Shown here: piece after piece, positions 7,307-15,305 of the stretch
Layout of the letters: each line of letters opens with the position of its first letter
Numbering within the stretch: the first letter of the stretch is position 1
From: CAZOHN01 sp964579325
Lineage (GTDB): Bacteria; Pseudomonadota; Alphaproteobacteria; Rhodobacterales; Rhodobacteraceae
Length of the DNA stretch: 18,514 bases
Reading direction: 5' to 3'
NCBI GenBank assembly: GCA_964579325.1
Contig: CAZOHN010000050.1
Location: forward strand, 1 to 18,514
Notes under the pieces: model-generated
The model's database searches: none
What the model was told of the DNA's origin: nothing
The model's input: only the letters and a program-made list of their open reading frames with translations
Position numbers and translations under genes: made by a program

Positions 7307-9010
7307 TTACTGCATCCGGTACCAGTCGGCCACGTTCCAGAGTTCGCTGTCCCAGGTATTCAGGACAACGCCGCCGAGCGTGTTGGAGTGTGCCGAGTTC
7401 CGGCCACGGTCCACCAGCGGAACGATCACATAGCTGTCCTTGGTCAGCATCTCGTTCAGCCGCTTGGACAGCTCCGCCCGAGCTTCGATCTCGCCGGTCT
7501 GAGCAAGTTCCGCCACCAGCGCATCATAGGCCGGGTCGCAGAAGCGATTGATGTTCTCTCCCTGCCAGCCATTCTCGGGCCCGGGGATCTTCGAGCACAG
7601 GTACTGCGCGAGGTAGGGCTCGGGGTCGGTGCCGTCGAAGTTGTTGGCGTACATCTCGACGTCGGCGTAGAACTTCTGGAACGTGTCCGGGCTGCCCGGA
7701 TCGCCGCCGAAGTAGACCGAGGCGTCGATGTTCTTCAGCTCGACCTCGACGCCGATTTCGTTCCACCACTGCTTGATGACAGCCTGGAAGTCCTGGCGCA
7801 CCGCGTTGGTCGACGTCTGGTAGAGGATCGACAGCCGCATCCCGTCCTTGGTGCGAACGCCGTCGGCCCCGAGCGTCCAGCCGGATTCCTCCAGGAGTGC
7901 GCGGGCGCCGTCCATGTCCTGCGTCAGGCAGTCGGTGTTGTCCGAGGCGAACATCGCCGGAGCGGGGACGAGGTTGCAGGTCGGCCTTCCGGCAGATCCG
8001 TAGCCGATCTCGACCAGCAAGTTGCGGTCGATCGCCATCGACAGCGCCTTGCGGACGTTGAGGTCGGTGAGGAAAGGATGCGCGTGCTTTGTGGTCGACC
8101 GCTCGCCCTCTGGCAGGTCGGGCGACGGGTTCGTCATGTTCATCTCGATCCGCTCGACGAGCGTGCCGAAGGCGTTCACGACGGTGCCCTTTCCGGCCGC
8201 AGCCATGCCGGCGATGACGTCGGGCGCAAGCTGGAGGTTCCAGGCATAGTCGAACTCGCCGGTCTCGAGCACGGCCCGGCCCGCCGCCGCCGCATCGCCG
8301 CCGCCCTTNNNNNNNNNNGCCGTCGCGAAGCGCGGCTTGGCGGGGTCGCGGTAGTTCGGGTTCGCCGCCATCGTGATCACGTCGTTGGGGCGGAACTCGG
8401 TCACGACGAACGGACCGGTGCCGATCGGACGGAAGTTGGCATCGGTGCAGGTGGGCGCGGCCGCGCCGAGGCAGTTTGCAAACTGCGCCTTCTGGAGAAT
8501 CGGCGAGGTCGAGCCGACGAAGGCCTGGTAGGGGTTCGGCTTGGGCGAGGTGAACGTCACCTTGACGGTCAGGTCGTCGATCGCCTCGACGGATTGCACC
8601 CCTTCATACCGGGCCGCCTGCGCGCAGCCGCCTTCGGGATGGGTGCAATACTCCCACGAGAAGATCACGTCGGCCGACGAAACCGGCGAGCCGTCCGACC
8701 ACAGCATGCCGTCCTGCAGCTTCCAGGTGATCGTGGTGAGATCGTCCGAGAACCCGCCATTCTCGATGGTCGGGATTTCCTGCGCGAGGCGCGGATACAG
8801 CTCGCCGTTCTGGTCGAAGCCCGCGAGCGGCTCGAGGATCATGGATGCGGATTCCACGTCCTTCGTGCCTGAGGAAAGGTAGGGGTTCAGGATCGAGGGC
8901 GCTTGCCAGTACAGGATGTTCACCTGGCCGTCGGCGCCGCGTTCGGCGAATGCGGGCAAGGCCATCGCCGCGAGGGCGGAGGCGCCCATCAGGGCTGATC
9001 TGAGTTTCAT
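7307..9010 (-). CDS. Periplasmic peptide-type substrate-binding protein (SBP_bac_5 family), contains a 10-N gap
   Basis: Solute receptor of the ABC importer, about 567 residues, exported by Sec: MKLRSALMGASALAAMALPAFA is a clear signal peptide with an AFA cleavage site and no lipobox Cys. Motifs of the DppA/OppA family include LEPLAGFDQNGELYPRLA, WKLQDGMLWSDGSPVSSADVIFSWEY, PIGTGPFVVTEF, LNVRKALSMAIDR and LEESGW. Eight cysteines fall in four close pairs (spacings of 6, 7, 15 and 18 residues), probably structural disulfides. Ten Ns at 8309-8318 hide about four residues before KGGGDAAAA, and the reading frame is kept across them. The start is ATG 9010 with AAGGAG at 9022-9017, which lies inside the end of the preceding ATPase gene (stop one base away). 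Ligand not assigned. Confidence 0.93.
   Translation of the reverse strand: MKLRSALMGASALAAMALPAFAERGADGQVNILYWQAPSILNPYLSSGTKDVESASMILEPLAGFDQNGELYPRLAQEIPTIENGGFSDDLTTITWKLQDGMLWSDGSPVSSADVIFSWEYCTHPEGGCAQAARYEGVQSVEAIDDLTVKVTFTSPKPNPYQAFVGSTSPILQKAQFANCLGAAAPTCTDANFRPIGTGPFVVTEFRPNDVITMAANPNYRDPAKPRFATXXXXKGGGDAAAAGRAVLETGEFDYAWNLQLAPDVIAGMAAAGKGTVVNAFGTLVERIEMNMTNPSPDLPEGERSTTKHAHPFLTDLNVRKALSMAIDRNLLVEIGYGSAGRPTCNLVPAPAMFASDNTDCLTQDMDGARALLEESGWTLGADGVRTKDGMRLSILYQTSTNAVRQDFQAVIKQWWNEIGVEVELKNIDASVYFGGDPGSPDTFQKFYADVEMYANNFDGTDPEPYLAQYLCSKIPGPENGWQGENINRFCDPAYDALVAELAQTGEIEARAELSKRLNEMLTKDSYVIVPLVDRGRNSAHSNTLGGVVLNTWDSELWNVADWYRMQ
8309..8318. other. Assembly gap of 10 N inside the binding-protein gene
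   Basis: Ten consecutive N bases. Both flanks encode recognisable binding-protein sequence in the same frame (PRFAT before and KGGGDAAAAGRAVLETGE after, reading the minus strand), so the run size seems close to the true missing length. Confidence 0.95.
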
Positions 9011-9011
9011 C

Positions 9012-10079
9012 TTACACTCCTTGTTGGGGACTGGTTTGTGGTTTGCTCGATACCTCGAGGGCAGCCTTCTCCGGGCTGGCCAGGGGATCGTTGTAGAGGT
9101 GGCAGGCAACATGGTGGCCCGGCGCGACCGCCCGGTAGGCGGGCGGCTCGCGGCGGCAGATGTCCATCACCTTCGGGCAGCGGGTCGAGAAGCTGCATCC
9201 CGGCGGCGGGTTCGAAGGCGAGGGCACGTCGCCCGTCAGGATGATCCTCTGCCGCCGCGTCTCCTCGCGCGGGTCGGGTTCGGGCACGGCCGAAAGGAGC
9301 GCCTGGGTGTAGGGGTGCAACGGGGTCTCGTAGAGCGCATCGCGCGGGGCAAGCTCGGCGATGCGGCCGAGGTACATCACCGCCACCCGGTCGGCGATGT
9401 GGCGGACCATCGAAAGATCGTGGCTGATGAAGAGGTAGGTCAGCCCGAACTGCGCCTGTAGGTCCTCCAGCAGGTTCACCACCTGCGCCTGGATCGACAC
9501 GTCAAGAGCCGCGATGGGTTCGTCGCAGACGATGAAGCGGGGGTTCAGGGCGAGCGCACGGGCAATGCCGATCCGCTGGCGCTGCCCGCCCGAGAAGGCA
9601 TGGGGGTAGCGGTTGGCGAAGTTGCGGTTGAGGCCGACCGCGTCCATCAGGTCGTAGACCTTCTCGAGCCGTTCCGCCCGTGTCAGCGCAGTGTGTTCCT
9701 CCAGCGGCTCGCCGATGATGCCCGCAACGGTCATGCGCGGATTGAGGCTTGCCTGCGGGTCCTGGAACACCATCTGCATCCGCGGCCGCATCCGGCGCAG
9801 ATCCTCGGAACTGAGATCGGCGATCTCCTGGCCCTCTATCTTCACGCTGCCCGAGGTGAGCTCGTAAAGTCGCAGGACGGCGCGCCCGCAGGTAGACTTG
9901 CCGCAGCCTGACTCGCCCACGAGGCCCAGCGTCTCGCCCTCGTAGATGTCGAAGCTCACGCCATCGACCGCCTTCACCTCGCCGGCGCGGCGACGGAACA
10001 GGCCCGCGAAGATGGGGAAGTGGATCTTGAGGTCGCGGACCTCGACGAGCTTGCGGGTGTCCTGCGGAGCGTCAAACAT
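9012..10079 (-). CDS. dppF: Peptide-type ABC transporter ATPase (DppF/OppF-like)
   Basis: Cytosolic ATPase of 355 residues. Walker A is GESGCGKS (55-62), the Q-loop Gln106 is in VFQDPQASLNPRMTV, the ABC signature is FSGGQRQR (162-169), Walker B is FIVCDE (182-187) and the H-loop is His220. The KAVDGVSFDIYEGETLGLVGESGCGKST segment is typical of the F-type subunit. The C-terminal oligopeptide/dipeptide domain has a Cys motif (CSFSTRC, x6, C, then VAC), the pattern now linked to a [4Fe-4S] cluster in Opp/Dpp ATPases. It overlaps the D-type ATPase gene by 8 bp, and its stop lies one base before the binding-protein ATG. Confidence 0.95.
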   Translation of the reverse strand: MFDAPQDTRKLVEVRDLKIHFPIFAGLFRRRAGEVKAVDGVSFDIYEGETLGLVGESGCGKSTCGRAVLRLYELTSGSVKIEGQEIADLSSEDLRRMRPRMQMVFQDPQASLNPRMTVAGIIGEPLEEHTALTRAERLEKVYDLMDAVGLNRNFANRYPHAFSGGQRQRIGIARALALNPRFIVCDEPIAALDVSIQAQVVNLLEDLQAQFGLTYLFISHDLSMVRHIADRVAVMYLGRIAELAPRDALYETPLHPYTQALLSAVPEPDPREETRRQRIILTGDVPSPSNPPPGCSFSTRCPKVMDICRREPPAYRAVAPGHHVACHLYNDPLASPEKAALEVSSKPQTSPQQGV

Positions 10080-11076
10080 GGCGAGGCTCTCCCGTCGACG
10101 GGTCCCAGAAACAGGCGACGTCGTGGCCCTGGCTTACCGGAATCCTATGGGGGTTCTCGCGGCGGCAACGGTCGAAGGCCTGAGGGCAGCGGGCCGAGAA
10201 CGGGCAGGCGGAGGGCGCAGCGGAAAGGATCGGCGGCTGCCCCTCGATCACGTTGAGCCGCGCCGCACGTTCGCCCCGCACATGCGGAATGGTCTGCAGG
10301 AGCGCGCGCGTGTAGGGGTGCTGCGGGTTGGCGAAGAGCTCCTTGACCGGGGCCTGCTCGGCGACCTGGCCGCCGTACATCACCATCACCCGGTCCGCGA
10401 TCCCCGCGATCACGCCGAGGTCGTGTGTGATCCAGACGATTGCCATGCCCAGCTTGCGCCGCAGGTCGCGCACCAATTCGAGGATCTGCGCCTGGATCGT
10501 GACGTCGAGCGCGGTGGTCGGCTCGTCGGCGATCAGCACCTTGGGGTCGCAGGCAAGCGCGATGGCGATCATCACGCGCTGACGCATCCCGCCCGAGAAC
10601 TGGTGCGGAAAGTCGGAGAGCCGACGCCGCGCATCGGGGATGCCCACGAGGTCGAGAAGTTCTGCCGCCCGGGTCTGCGCCGCGGCCTTCGACAGGCCCA
10701 TGTGCCGCCGCAGCGGCTCCATGATCTGGAACCCCACGTTGAACACCGGGTTGAGCGAGGTCATCGGGTCCTGGAACACGAACCCGATCTTGCCGCCCCT
10801 GACGTCGCGCAGCCGGTCGGGCGAGCACTTGAGCAGGTCGGTGCCATCGAAAAGCACCTCACCCTCGCGCACCTCGGCCGGCGGCGACGGCAGCAGCCCG
10901 ATCAGCGACATCATCGTGACCGACTTGCCGGAACCGCTTTCGCCCACGACCCCCAAAAGCTCTCCAGGCTTCAGCTCGAAGCTCACCGAGTTCACGGCGT
11001 GAATCTCGCCCCCGCGCGTCCTGAAAACGGTCTTCAGGCCCCTGACATCAAGGACGTTCTGCGCCCCGTCGGGCAT
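10072..11076 (-). CDS. dppD: Peptide-type ABC transporter ATPase (DppD/OppD-like)
   Basis: First gene of the importer operon, 334 residues. Walker A is GESGSGKS (45-52), the Q-loop is in FQDPMTSLNPVFNVG, the signature is FSGGMRQR (160-167), Walker B is VLIADE (180-185) and the H-loop is His218. HPYTRALL and a C-terminal Cys cluster (CPFSARC, x6, C, then VAC) mark the Opp/Dpp branch. The chosen ATG at 11076 has GGGGAG about seven bases upstream and starts just before the first strand (VLDVRGLKTVF). An upstream in-frame start at 11148 would add a Lys-rich tail without family similarity. It heterodimerises with the F-type ATPase encoded downstream to power the permeases. Confidence 0.94.
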   Translation of the reverse strand: MPDGAQNVLDVRGLKTVFRTRGGEIHAVNSVSFELKPGELLGVVGESGSGKSVTMMSLIGLLPSPPAEVREGEVLFDGTDLLKCSPDRLRDVRGGKIGFVFQDPMTSLNPVFNVGFQIMEPLRRHMGLSKAAAQTRAAELLDLVGIPDARRRLSDFPHQFSGGMRQRVMIAIALACDPKVLIADEPTTALDVTIQAQILELVRDLRRKLGMAIVWITHDLGVIAGIADRVMVMYGGQVAEQAPVKELFANPQHPYTRALLQTIPHVRGERAARLNVIEGQPPILSAAPSACPFSARCPQAFDRCRRENPHRIPVSQGHDVACFWDPSTGEPRHV

Positions 11077-11294
11077 GCAAGGCTCCCCGTGTGCTTGCTT
11101 TTTCTTGTTGTGGCCCGTCTGGGTCGAGACCCGCCGCGCAATTTTCATAAACTGTTAGCACGAACCGGCCTTCCCGCAAGCATCATTCCGGTTTGCTGCC
11201 GCACGGTCAGGCGGTTGCCCGGAAATGCAGCGCCCCTTGACCGCGGCGCGGGCGCCACGCAGGGTCGCGCACCAACAACCCGGAGCCGCCCGCC
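11077..11294. promoter_or_regulatory. Divergent control region between importer operon and argE operon
   Basis: This 218-bp spacer separates divergent operons. It holds an AT-rich patch (11140-11157). On the minus strand a weak candidate promoter is TTGCGG (11179-11174), 16 bases, TAACAG (11157-11152). I found no convincing plus-strand promoter: TTGACC at 11235-11240 lacks a fitting -10. No regulator gene adjoins it. Confidence 0.35.
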
Positions 11295-12458
11295 ATGGTT
11301 CGCGACCTGACGCCGCGCCAGATTCTCGAAAAACTCGTGGCCTTCCCGACAGTGAGCCGCGACAGCAACCTCGCACTGGTGGACTGGGTCGAGGAATATC
11401 TGGCGAACTACGGCATCCACATCACCCGCGTCTTCAACCCCGAAGGCACCAAGGCGGCGCTTTTCGCCCATGTCGGGCCCGAGGTCGCGGGCGGGGTGAT
11501 CCTGTCGGGTCATACCGATGTGGTGCCCGTCGACGGCCAGGACTGGTCCTCCGATCCCTGGGCGGTGACCGAACGTGACGGGCGCCTATACGGGCGCGGG
11601 ACGGCCGACATGAAGGGTTTCGATGCGTTGGCGATCTGGGCGGCGGTGCAGGCCGCGAAAGGTGGCGTGAACCGCCCGCTGCAACTGGCGCTCTCCTATG
11701 ACGAGGAGGTCGGCTGCACCGGCGCGCCGCCGATGATCGACGCGATGATGGCGGCCCTGCCGCGCGCCTCGGCGGTGCTGGTGGGCGAGCCCTCGATGAT
11801 GAAGGTCGTCACCGGCCACAAGGGCGGGATGGGCTTTCATACCCATATCAAGGGTGTCGAGGTCCATTCCTCGATCATGCACACCGGCGTCTCGGCGATC
11901 CACGAGGCCGGCAAGCTGATCGTCTGGGCCAACGAGGTGAACGCGGCCAATCGCGCGGCCGAGCCGAACCCCCTCGCCGCGGTGTTCGATCCGCCCTGGA
12001 CAACGCTCCACATCGGCCAGATCGAGGGTGGAACGGCGCACAACATCACCGCGGGCGATTGCAGCTTCGGCTTCGACTTTCGCGTGGTTCCCGGCGAGCG
12101 GATGACCGACTGGGAGGCGCGCTACCGCGAGAAGGTGGCCGAGGTACAGGCCCAGATGCAGAGGGTGCGGCGCGAGGCACGGATCGACGTCACCCCCTAT
12201 TTCTGGCTCTCCCCGCTCGAGCCCGAGACGGACGGCGAGGCCGAGCAGCTGGCGCGGCGGCTCACGGGCGACAACGGGCAGAGCGTCGTCAGTTACGGCA
12301 CGGAGGCCGGTCACTTCCAGGCGCGCGGCTATTCGGCGGTGGTCTGCGGTCCCGGCGACATCGCCCAGGCCCACCAGGCCGACGAGTTCATCGAGATCGC
12401 GCAGCTTCAGGCCGGGCAGGCCTTCATGGAAAGGCTGCTCGCGGAGCTTGGAGATTGA
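11295..12458 (+). CDS. argE: M20-family deacetylase (acetylornithine deacetylase type)
   Basis: Metal-dependent amidohydrolase of 387 residues resembling ArgE, which removes the acetyl group from N2-acetylornithine and from various N-acyl amino acids. Metal and catalytic motifs are SGHTDVVPVDG (His73, Asp75), GRGTADMKGF (Asp105), DEEVGC (catalytic Glu137, metal Glu138), VGEPS, and a C-terminal AHQADEF carrying the last metal histidine. The dimerisation domain includes GVEVHSS and GGTAHNITAGDC. The start is the ATG at 11295 with GGAG upstream. Its stop overlaps the TTG start of the FAD oxidoreductase. Placement beside a peptide importer, away from any other arginine gene, suggests a catabolic deacylase, with the argE name at family level. 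Confidence 0.88.
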   Translation: MVRDLTPRQILEKLVAFPTVSRDSNLALVDWVEEYLANYGIHITRVFNPEGTKAALFAHVGPEVAGGVILSGHTDVVPVDGQDWSSDPWAVTERDGRLYGRGTADMKGFDALAIWAAVQAAKGGVNRPLQLALSYDEEVGCTGAPPMIDAMMAALPRASAVLVGEPSMMKVVTGHKGGMGFHTHIKGVEVHSSIMHTGVSAIHEAGKLIVWANEVNAANRAAEPNPLAAVFDPPWTTLHIGQIEGGTAHNITAGDCSFGFDFRVVPGERMTDWEARYREKVAEVQAQMQRVRREARIDVTPYFWLSPLEPETDGEAEQLARRLTGDNGQSVVSYGTEAGHFQARGYSAVVCGPGDIAQAHQADEFIEIAQLQAGQAFMERLLAELGD

Positions 12459-13801
12459 CCTTCCCGATCTCGGAGGCAACGCCCGTCGCCCACCCCGGCC
12501 CGCCGCCCGGTAGCGTCGACGTCGTGGTGATCGGAGGCGGTGTCATCGGCGTCTGCACCGCGCTCTATGCGGCCGAACGCGGGCTCAAGGTCGCCCTTGT
12601 CGAGAAGGGCCGCATCGCGGGCGAACAGTCCTCGCGCAACTGGGGCTGGATCCGCCAGCAGGGGCGCGACCCCGACGAGTTGCCGATCATGGTCGAGGCG
12701 AGCCGGCTCTGGGAGGGTCTTGCGACCGAGGCCGGTCCCGAGGCGGTGGGCTTCCGCCGCGAGGGCGTGCTCTATCTCGCCAACGGGCCGGCGGATCTGG
12801 CGCGGTTCGAGCGCTGGCTGCCCCATGCAAGGGAGCACCAGCTCGACACGCGGATGCTGACCCGTTCCGAGGTGCAGGCAATGATCCCCGCGCACCGGGC
12901 CGAATGGACAGGTGGCATCTTCACCGCCTCCGACGCCCGCGGCGAGCCCTGGACGGCGGTGCCTGCGCTCGCGCGCCTGGCCGCCGCGAAGGGCGTGGAG
13001 ATCGCCGAAGCCTGCGCGGCCCGGGCGCTCGACATCGCGGGCGGCGGGATCGTGGGAGTCTTGACCGAGAAGGGCCGCATCGCCTGCACGCAGGTCGTGG
13101 TGGCGGGAGGCGCGTGGTCGTCGCTGCTGCTGCGGGCGCACGGGGTCGAGATTCCGCAGCTTTCGGTGAAGGCCACCGTCGCTGCGACCGACCCGATGCC
13201 GGAGGTCTTTGCCGGGAACGCCGCCGACAGCCATTTCGCCTTCCGGCGCCGGCAGGACGGGGGCTATTCGCTGGCGCCGGGGGATTTCCACGAATTCTTC
13301 CTTGGGCCCGATGCGTTTCGCCGCTTCCCCAAGTATGTCCCGCAACTCCGCTCCGACCCCTTCGGCACCCGCTTCCTGCCGGCCGCACCCGCAGGTTACC
13401 CCGACGCCTGGGGCACGCCACGCCGCTGGGACGCCGACCGCGAAAGCCCGTTCGAGCGGACCCGCGTCCTTAATCCCGCCCCGAACCGCGGCCGCGTCGA
13501 GCGTATCCGCCGCGCCTTCGCCACCGCCTTCCCGTCGCTGGGCGAGGTCCGCATCCGGACGGCCTGGGCGGGCATGATCGACACGATGCCTGACGTCGTG
13601 CCGGTGATCGACCGGGTCGAGCGCGTGCCGGGCCTGGTAATCGCCACTGGCATGGCCGGCCACGGCTTCGGTATCGGCCCCGGCATCGGCCGGGTCGTCG
13701 CAGACTTGCTGGCGGGCCGCCCCTCGGGCCACGACCTCACCCGCTTCCGCTTCGGCCGGTTTTCGGATGGCTCCCCGGTCCGGCTTGGCCCCACCATCTG
13801 A
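12455..13801 (+). CDS. FAD-dependent oxidoreductase of the DAO family (TTG start)
   Basis: Flavoenzyme of 448 residues of the D-amino-acid-oxidase/glycine-oxidase-like fold, expected to oxidise an amine or amino acid C-N bond. The FAD dinucleotide-binding motif VVVIGGGVIG has glycines at 27-29 and 32. It is followed by LVEKGRIAGEQSSRNWGWIRQQGRDP, highly typical of a DAO subgroup in alphaproteobacteria. VVVAGGAWSS and the C-terminal ATGMAGHGFGIGPGIGRVVADLL complete the FAD site. The TTG at 12455 overlaps the argE stop as TTGA, has GGAG eight bases upstream and gives an N-terminus (TFPISEATPV) that fits the family. A later in-frame GTG would cut into the FAD strand. Substrate unknown; the genes around it suggest the amino acid or polyamine freed by the deacylases. 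Confidence 0.9.
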   Translation: MTFPISEATPVAHPGPPPGSVDVVVIGGGVIGVCTALYAAERGLKVALVEKGRIAGEQSSRNWGWIRQQGRDPDELPIMVEASRLWEGLATEAGPEAVGFRREGVLYLANGPADLARFERWLPHAREHQLDTRMLTRSEVQAMIPAHRAEWTGGIFTASDARGEPWTAVPALARLAAAKGVEIAEACAARALDIAGGGIVGVLTEKGRIACTQVVVAGGAWSSLLLRAHGVEIPQLSVKATVAATDPMPEVFAGNAADSHFAFRRRQDGGYSLAPGDFHEFFLGPDAFRRFPKYVPQLRSDPFGTRFLPAAPAGYPDAWGTPRRWDADRESPFERTRVLNPAPNRGRVERIRRAFATAFPSLGEVRIRTAWAGMIDTMPDVVPVIDRVERVPGLVIATGMAGHGFGIGPGIGRVVADLLAGRPSGHDLTRFRFGRFSDGSPVRLGPTI

Positions 13802-13813
13802 CGACGTGCCCTT

Positions 13814-13833
13814 GTCCAACGCCGTCGTTGGGC
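13814..13833. repeat. Short stem-loop between oxidoreductase and amidohydrolase
   Basis: CCAACG (13816-13821) and CGTTGG (13826-13831) pair perfectly around CCGT, with a G-T pair and G-C pair extending the stem to 8 bp. It lies in the 65-bp spacer. No T run follows, so it is more likely an mRNA-processing or stability element, or chance, than a terminator. Confidence 0.35.
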
Positions 13834-13866
13834 GCAGATAACAGGACAACCGACAGGAGACCGCCC

Positions 13867-15030
13867 ATGCCCGTCAAGAACCGCATTGCCGAGATGCAGC
13901 CCGAGATCGCCGCCTGGCGGCGCGACCTGCACGAGCACCCGGAACTGATGTTCGATACCCACCGGACCTCCGCGACGGTGGCGGCGAAGCTGCGGGAGTT
14001 CGGCTGCGACGAGGTGGTCGAAGGGATCGGGCGCACCGGCGTCGTGGGCGTCATCAAGGGCCGGACCGATACGCGCGGCCGCGTTGTCGGCCTGCGCGCC
14101 GACATGGACGCGCTGCCCATCCTCGAGGCGACGGGCGCGCCGCACGCCTCGAAGACGCCCGGCGTCATGCATGCCTGCGGCCATGACGGCCATACCGCAA
14201 TGCTCCTCGGTGCGGCCAAGTACCTCGCCGAGACGCGCAACTTCGACGGCACCTGCGTGGTCATCTTCCAACCCGCCGAAGAGGGCGGCGGCGGTGGCCG
14301 CGAGATGGTCAACGACGGAATGATGGACCGCTGGAACATCCAGGAGGTCTACGGGATGCACAACATGCCGGGGATCCCCTTGGGCCAGTTCGCGATCCGC
14401 CCCGGCGCGTTCTTCGCGGCGACCGACACCTTCACGATCGAGGTCGAGGGCAAGGGCGGCCACGCTGCCAAGCCGCACGAGACCATCGATACCACGGTCG
14501 TTGCCGCCCAGATCGTGATCGCGCTCCAGACCATCGTCAGCCGCAATGTCGATCCGGTGCATCAATGCGTCGTCTCGGTCACCAGCTTCGAGACCGAGAG
14601 CAAGGCCTACAACGTCATTCCCCAGAAGGTGGAACTGCGCGGCACCGTCCGCACGCTCGATCCCGGAGTGCGCAAGCTCGCCGAGGAGCGGTTGAAGGCG
14701 GCCGCCGATCTTACCGCCCGGGCCTATGGCGCGCAGGCGCGGATCAGGTGGACCCCGGGCTACCCTTCTATGGTCAACGCCGAAGCCGAAACCGAGTATG
14801 CCCGCGAGGCCGCCCGCAAGATTGCAGGTTCAGTCGCCGACGCGCCCTTGATCATGGGCGGCGAGGACTTCTCCTACATGCTCGAGGCGCGTCCGGGGGC
14901 CTATATCCTTGTCGGAAACGGCGATACCGCGATGGTGCATCACCCCGAGTACGATTTCGACGACAACGCCATTCCTGCCGGCACGTCATGGTGGGCGGAG
15001 ATCGTCGAGTCGCGCATGCCGGCCGGCTGA
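13867..15030 (+). CDS. M20D amidohydrolase (hippurate hydrolase / N-acyl amino acid amidohydrolase type)
   Basis: Metallo-amidohydrolase of 387 residues that hydrolyses N-acyl or N-aroyl amino acids, or an indole-acetyl-amino-acid type amide. Signatures of the M20D group are RRDLHEHPEL near the N-terminus, GLRADMDALPI (76-85), HACGHDGHT with Cys104 and His106 as metal ligands, QPAEEG with Glu138 and Glu139, YGMHNMPGIPLGQ, and GGEDFSYML near the C-terminus. GGHAAKPHETIDT marks the lid domain. The ATG at 13867 has AGGAG seven bases upstream, and an in-frame start at 13828 has no family support. It follows the oxidoreductase after 65 bp and probably belongs to the same operon. Its last 91 bases overlap a small gene on the other strand. 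Confidence 0.93.
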   Translation: MPVKNRIAEMQPEIAAWRRDLHEHPELMFDTHRTSATVAAKLREFGCDEVVEGIGRTGVVGVIKGRTDTRGRVVGLRADMDALPILEATGAPHASKTPGVMHACGHDGHTAMLLGAAKYLAETRNFDGTCVVIFQPAEEGGGGGREMVNDGMMDRWNIQEVYGMHNMPGIPLGQFAIRPGAFFAATDTFTIEVEGKGGHAAKPHETIDTTVVAAQIVIALQTIVSRNVDPVHQCVVSVTSFETESKAYNVIPQKVELRGTVRTLDPGVRKLAEERLKAAADLTARAYGAQARIRWTPGYPSMVNAEAETEYAREAARKIAGSVADAPLIMGGEDFSYMLEARPGAYILVGNGDTAMVHHPEYDFDDNAIPAGTSWWAEIVESRMPAG

Positions 15031-15242
15031 CCGCGCCGGATCAACCCGGCAGCAAGGTGGGCGGCGTTGATCGGCAGCAATGCCGCATGGGGCGCCCAGA
15101 CCGGCACGAGGTCGAGTTGCAGCCCATAGGCGATGAAGATCACGTTGGCGCAGATCGCGGCGGCGCGCAGCGAGATGCGGTGCGGCAGGGAGAAGCTGAC
15201 AAGCACGAAGCCAGCAGCAAGAATCGCGAGTGTATCGGCCAT
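14940..15242 (-). CDS. Small membrane protein, YgjV-like
   Basis: About 100 residues with three hydrophobic segments (about 4-20, 26-44 and 50-68): ADTLAILAAGFVLVSF, then ISLRAAAICANVIFIAYG, then APHAALLPINAAHLAAG. This resembles small bacterial membrane proteins of the YgjV type (a short helix pair, then ...NVxFIxYG...LLPxN). No enzymatic motif is seen. The ATG at 15242 has AAAGG nine bases upstream and a good promoter further up. The last third is hydrophilic and lies in the 91-bp overlap with the end of the convergent amidohydrolase gene. Longer forms starting at 15359 lack a membrane-protein beginning and would overlap the promoter. Confidence 0.6.
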   Translation of the reverse strand: MADTLAILAAGFVLVSFSLPHRISLRAAAICANVIFIAYGLQLDLVPVWAPHAALLPINAAHLAAGLIRRGQPAGMRDSTISAHHDVPAGMALSSKSYSG

Positions 15243-15305
15243 TGAAACGACCTTTCGGTGGGGGGCAGCACCCCTGAATGCGCAGCAGGCGAAACAATAT
15301 TGCGT

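Noticed and set aside
5803..8872. Very long open frames on the plus strand opposite the permease and receptor genes (5803-7551 and 6911-8872).
   Set aside because: They are antisense to clear family members with conserved motifs, are rich in Arg/His/Asp/Gly runs typical of GC-rich antisense frames, and one runs through the 10-N gap.
11131..11142. GGGTCGAGACCC palindrome-like stretch in the divergent spacer.
   Set aside because: It is a 5-bp stem with a two-base loop, too short to support as an operator or terminator by eye.
12407..14565. Long minus-strand open frames opposite the oxidoreductase and M20D genes.
   Set aside because: Antisense shadows of recognised enzymes, with no motif or ribosome site of their own.
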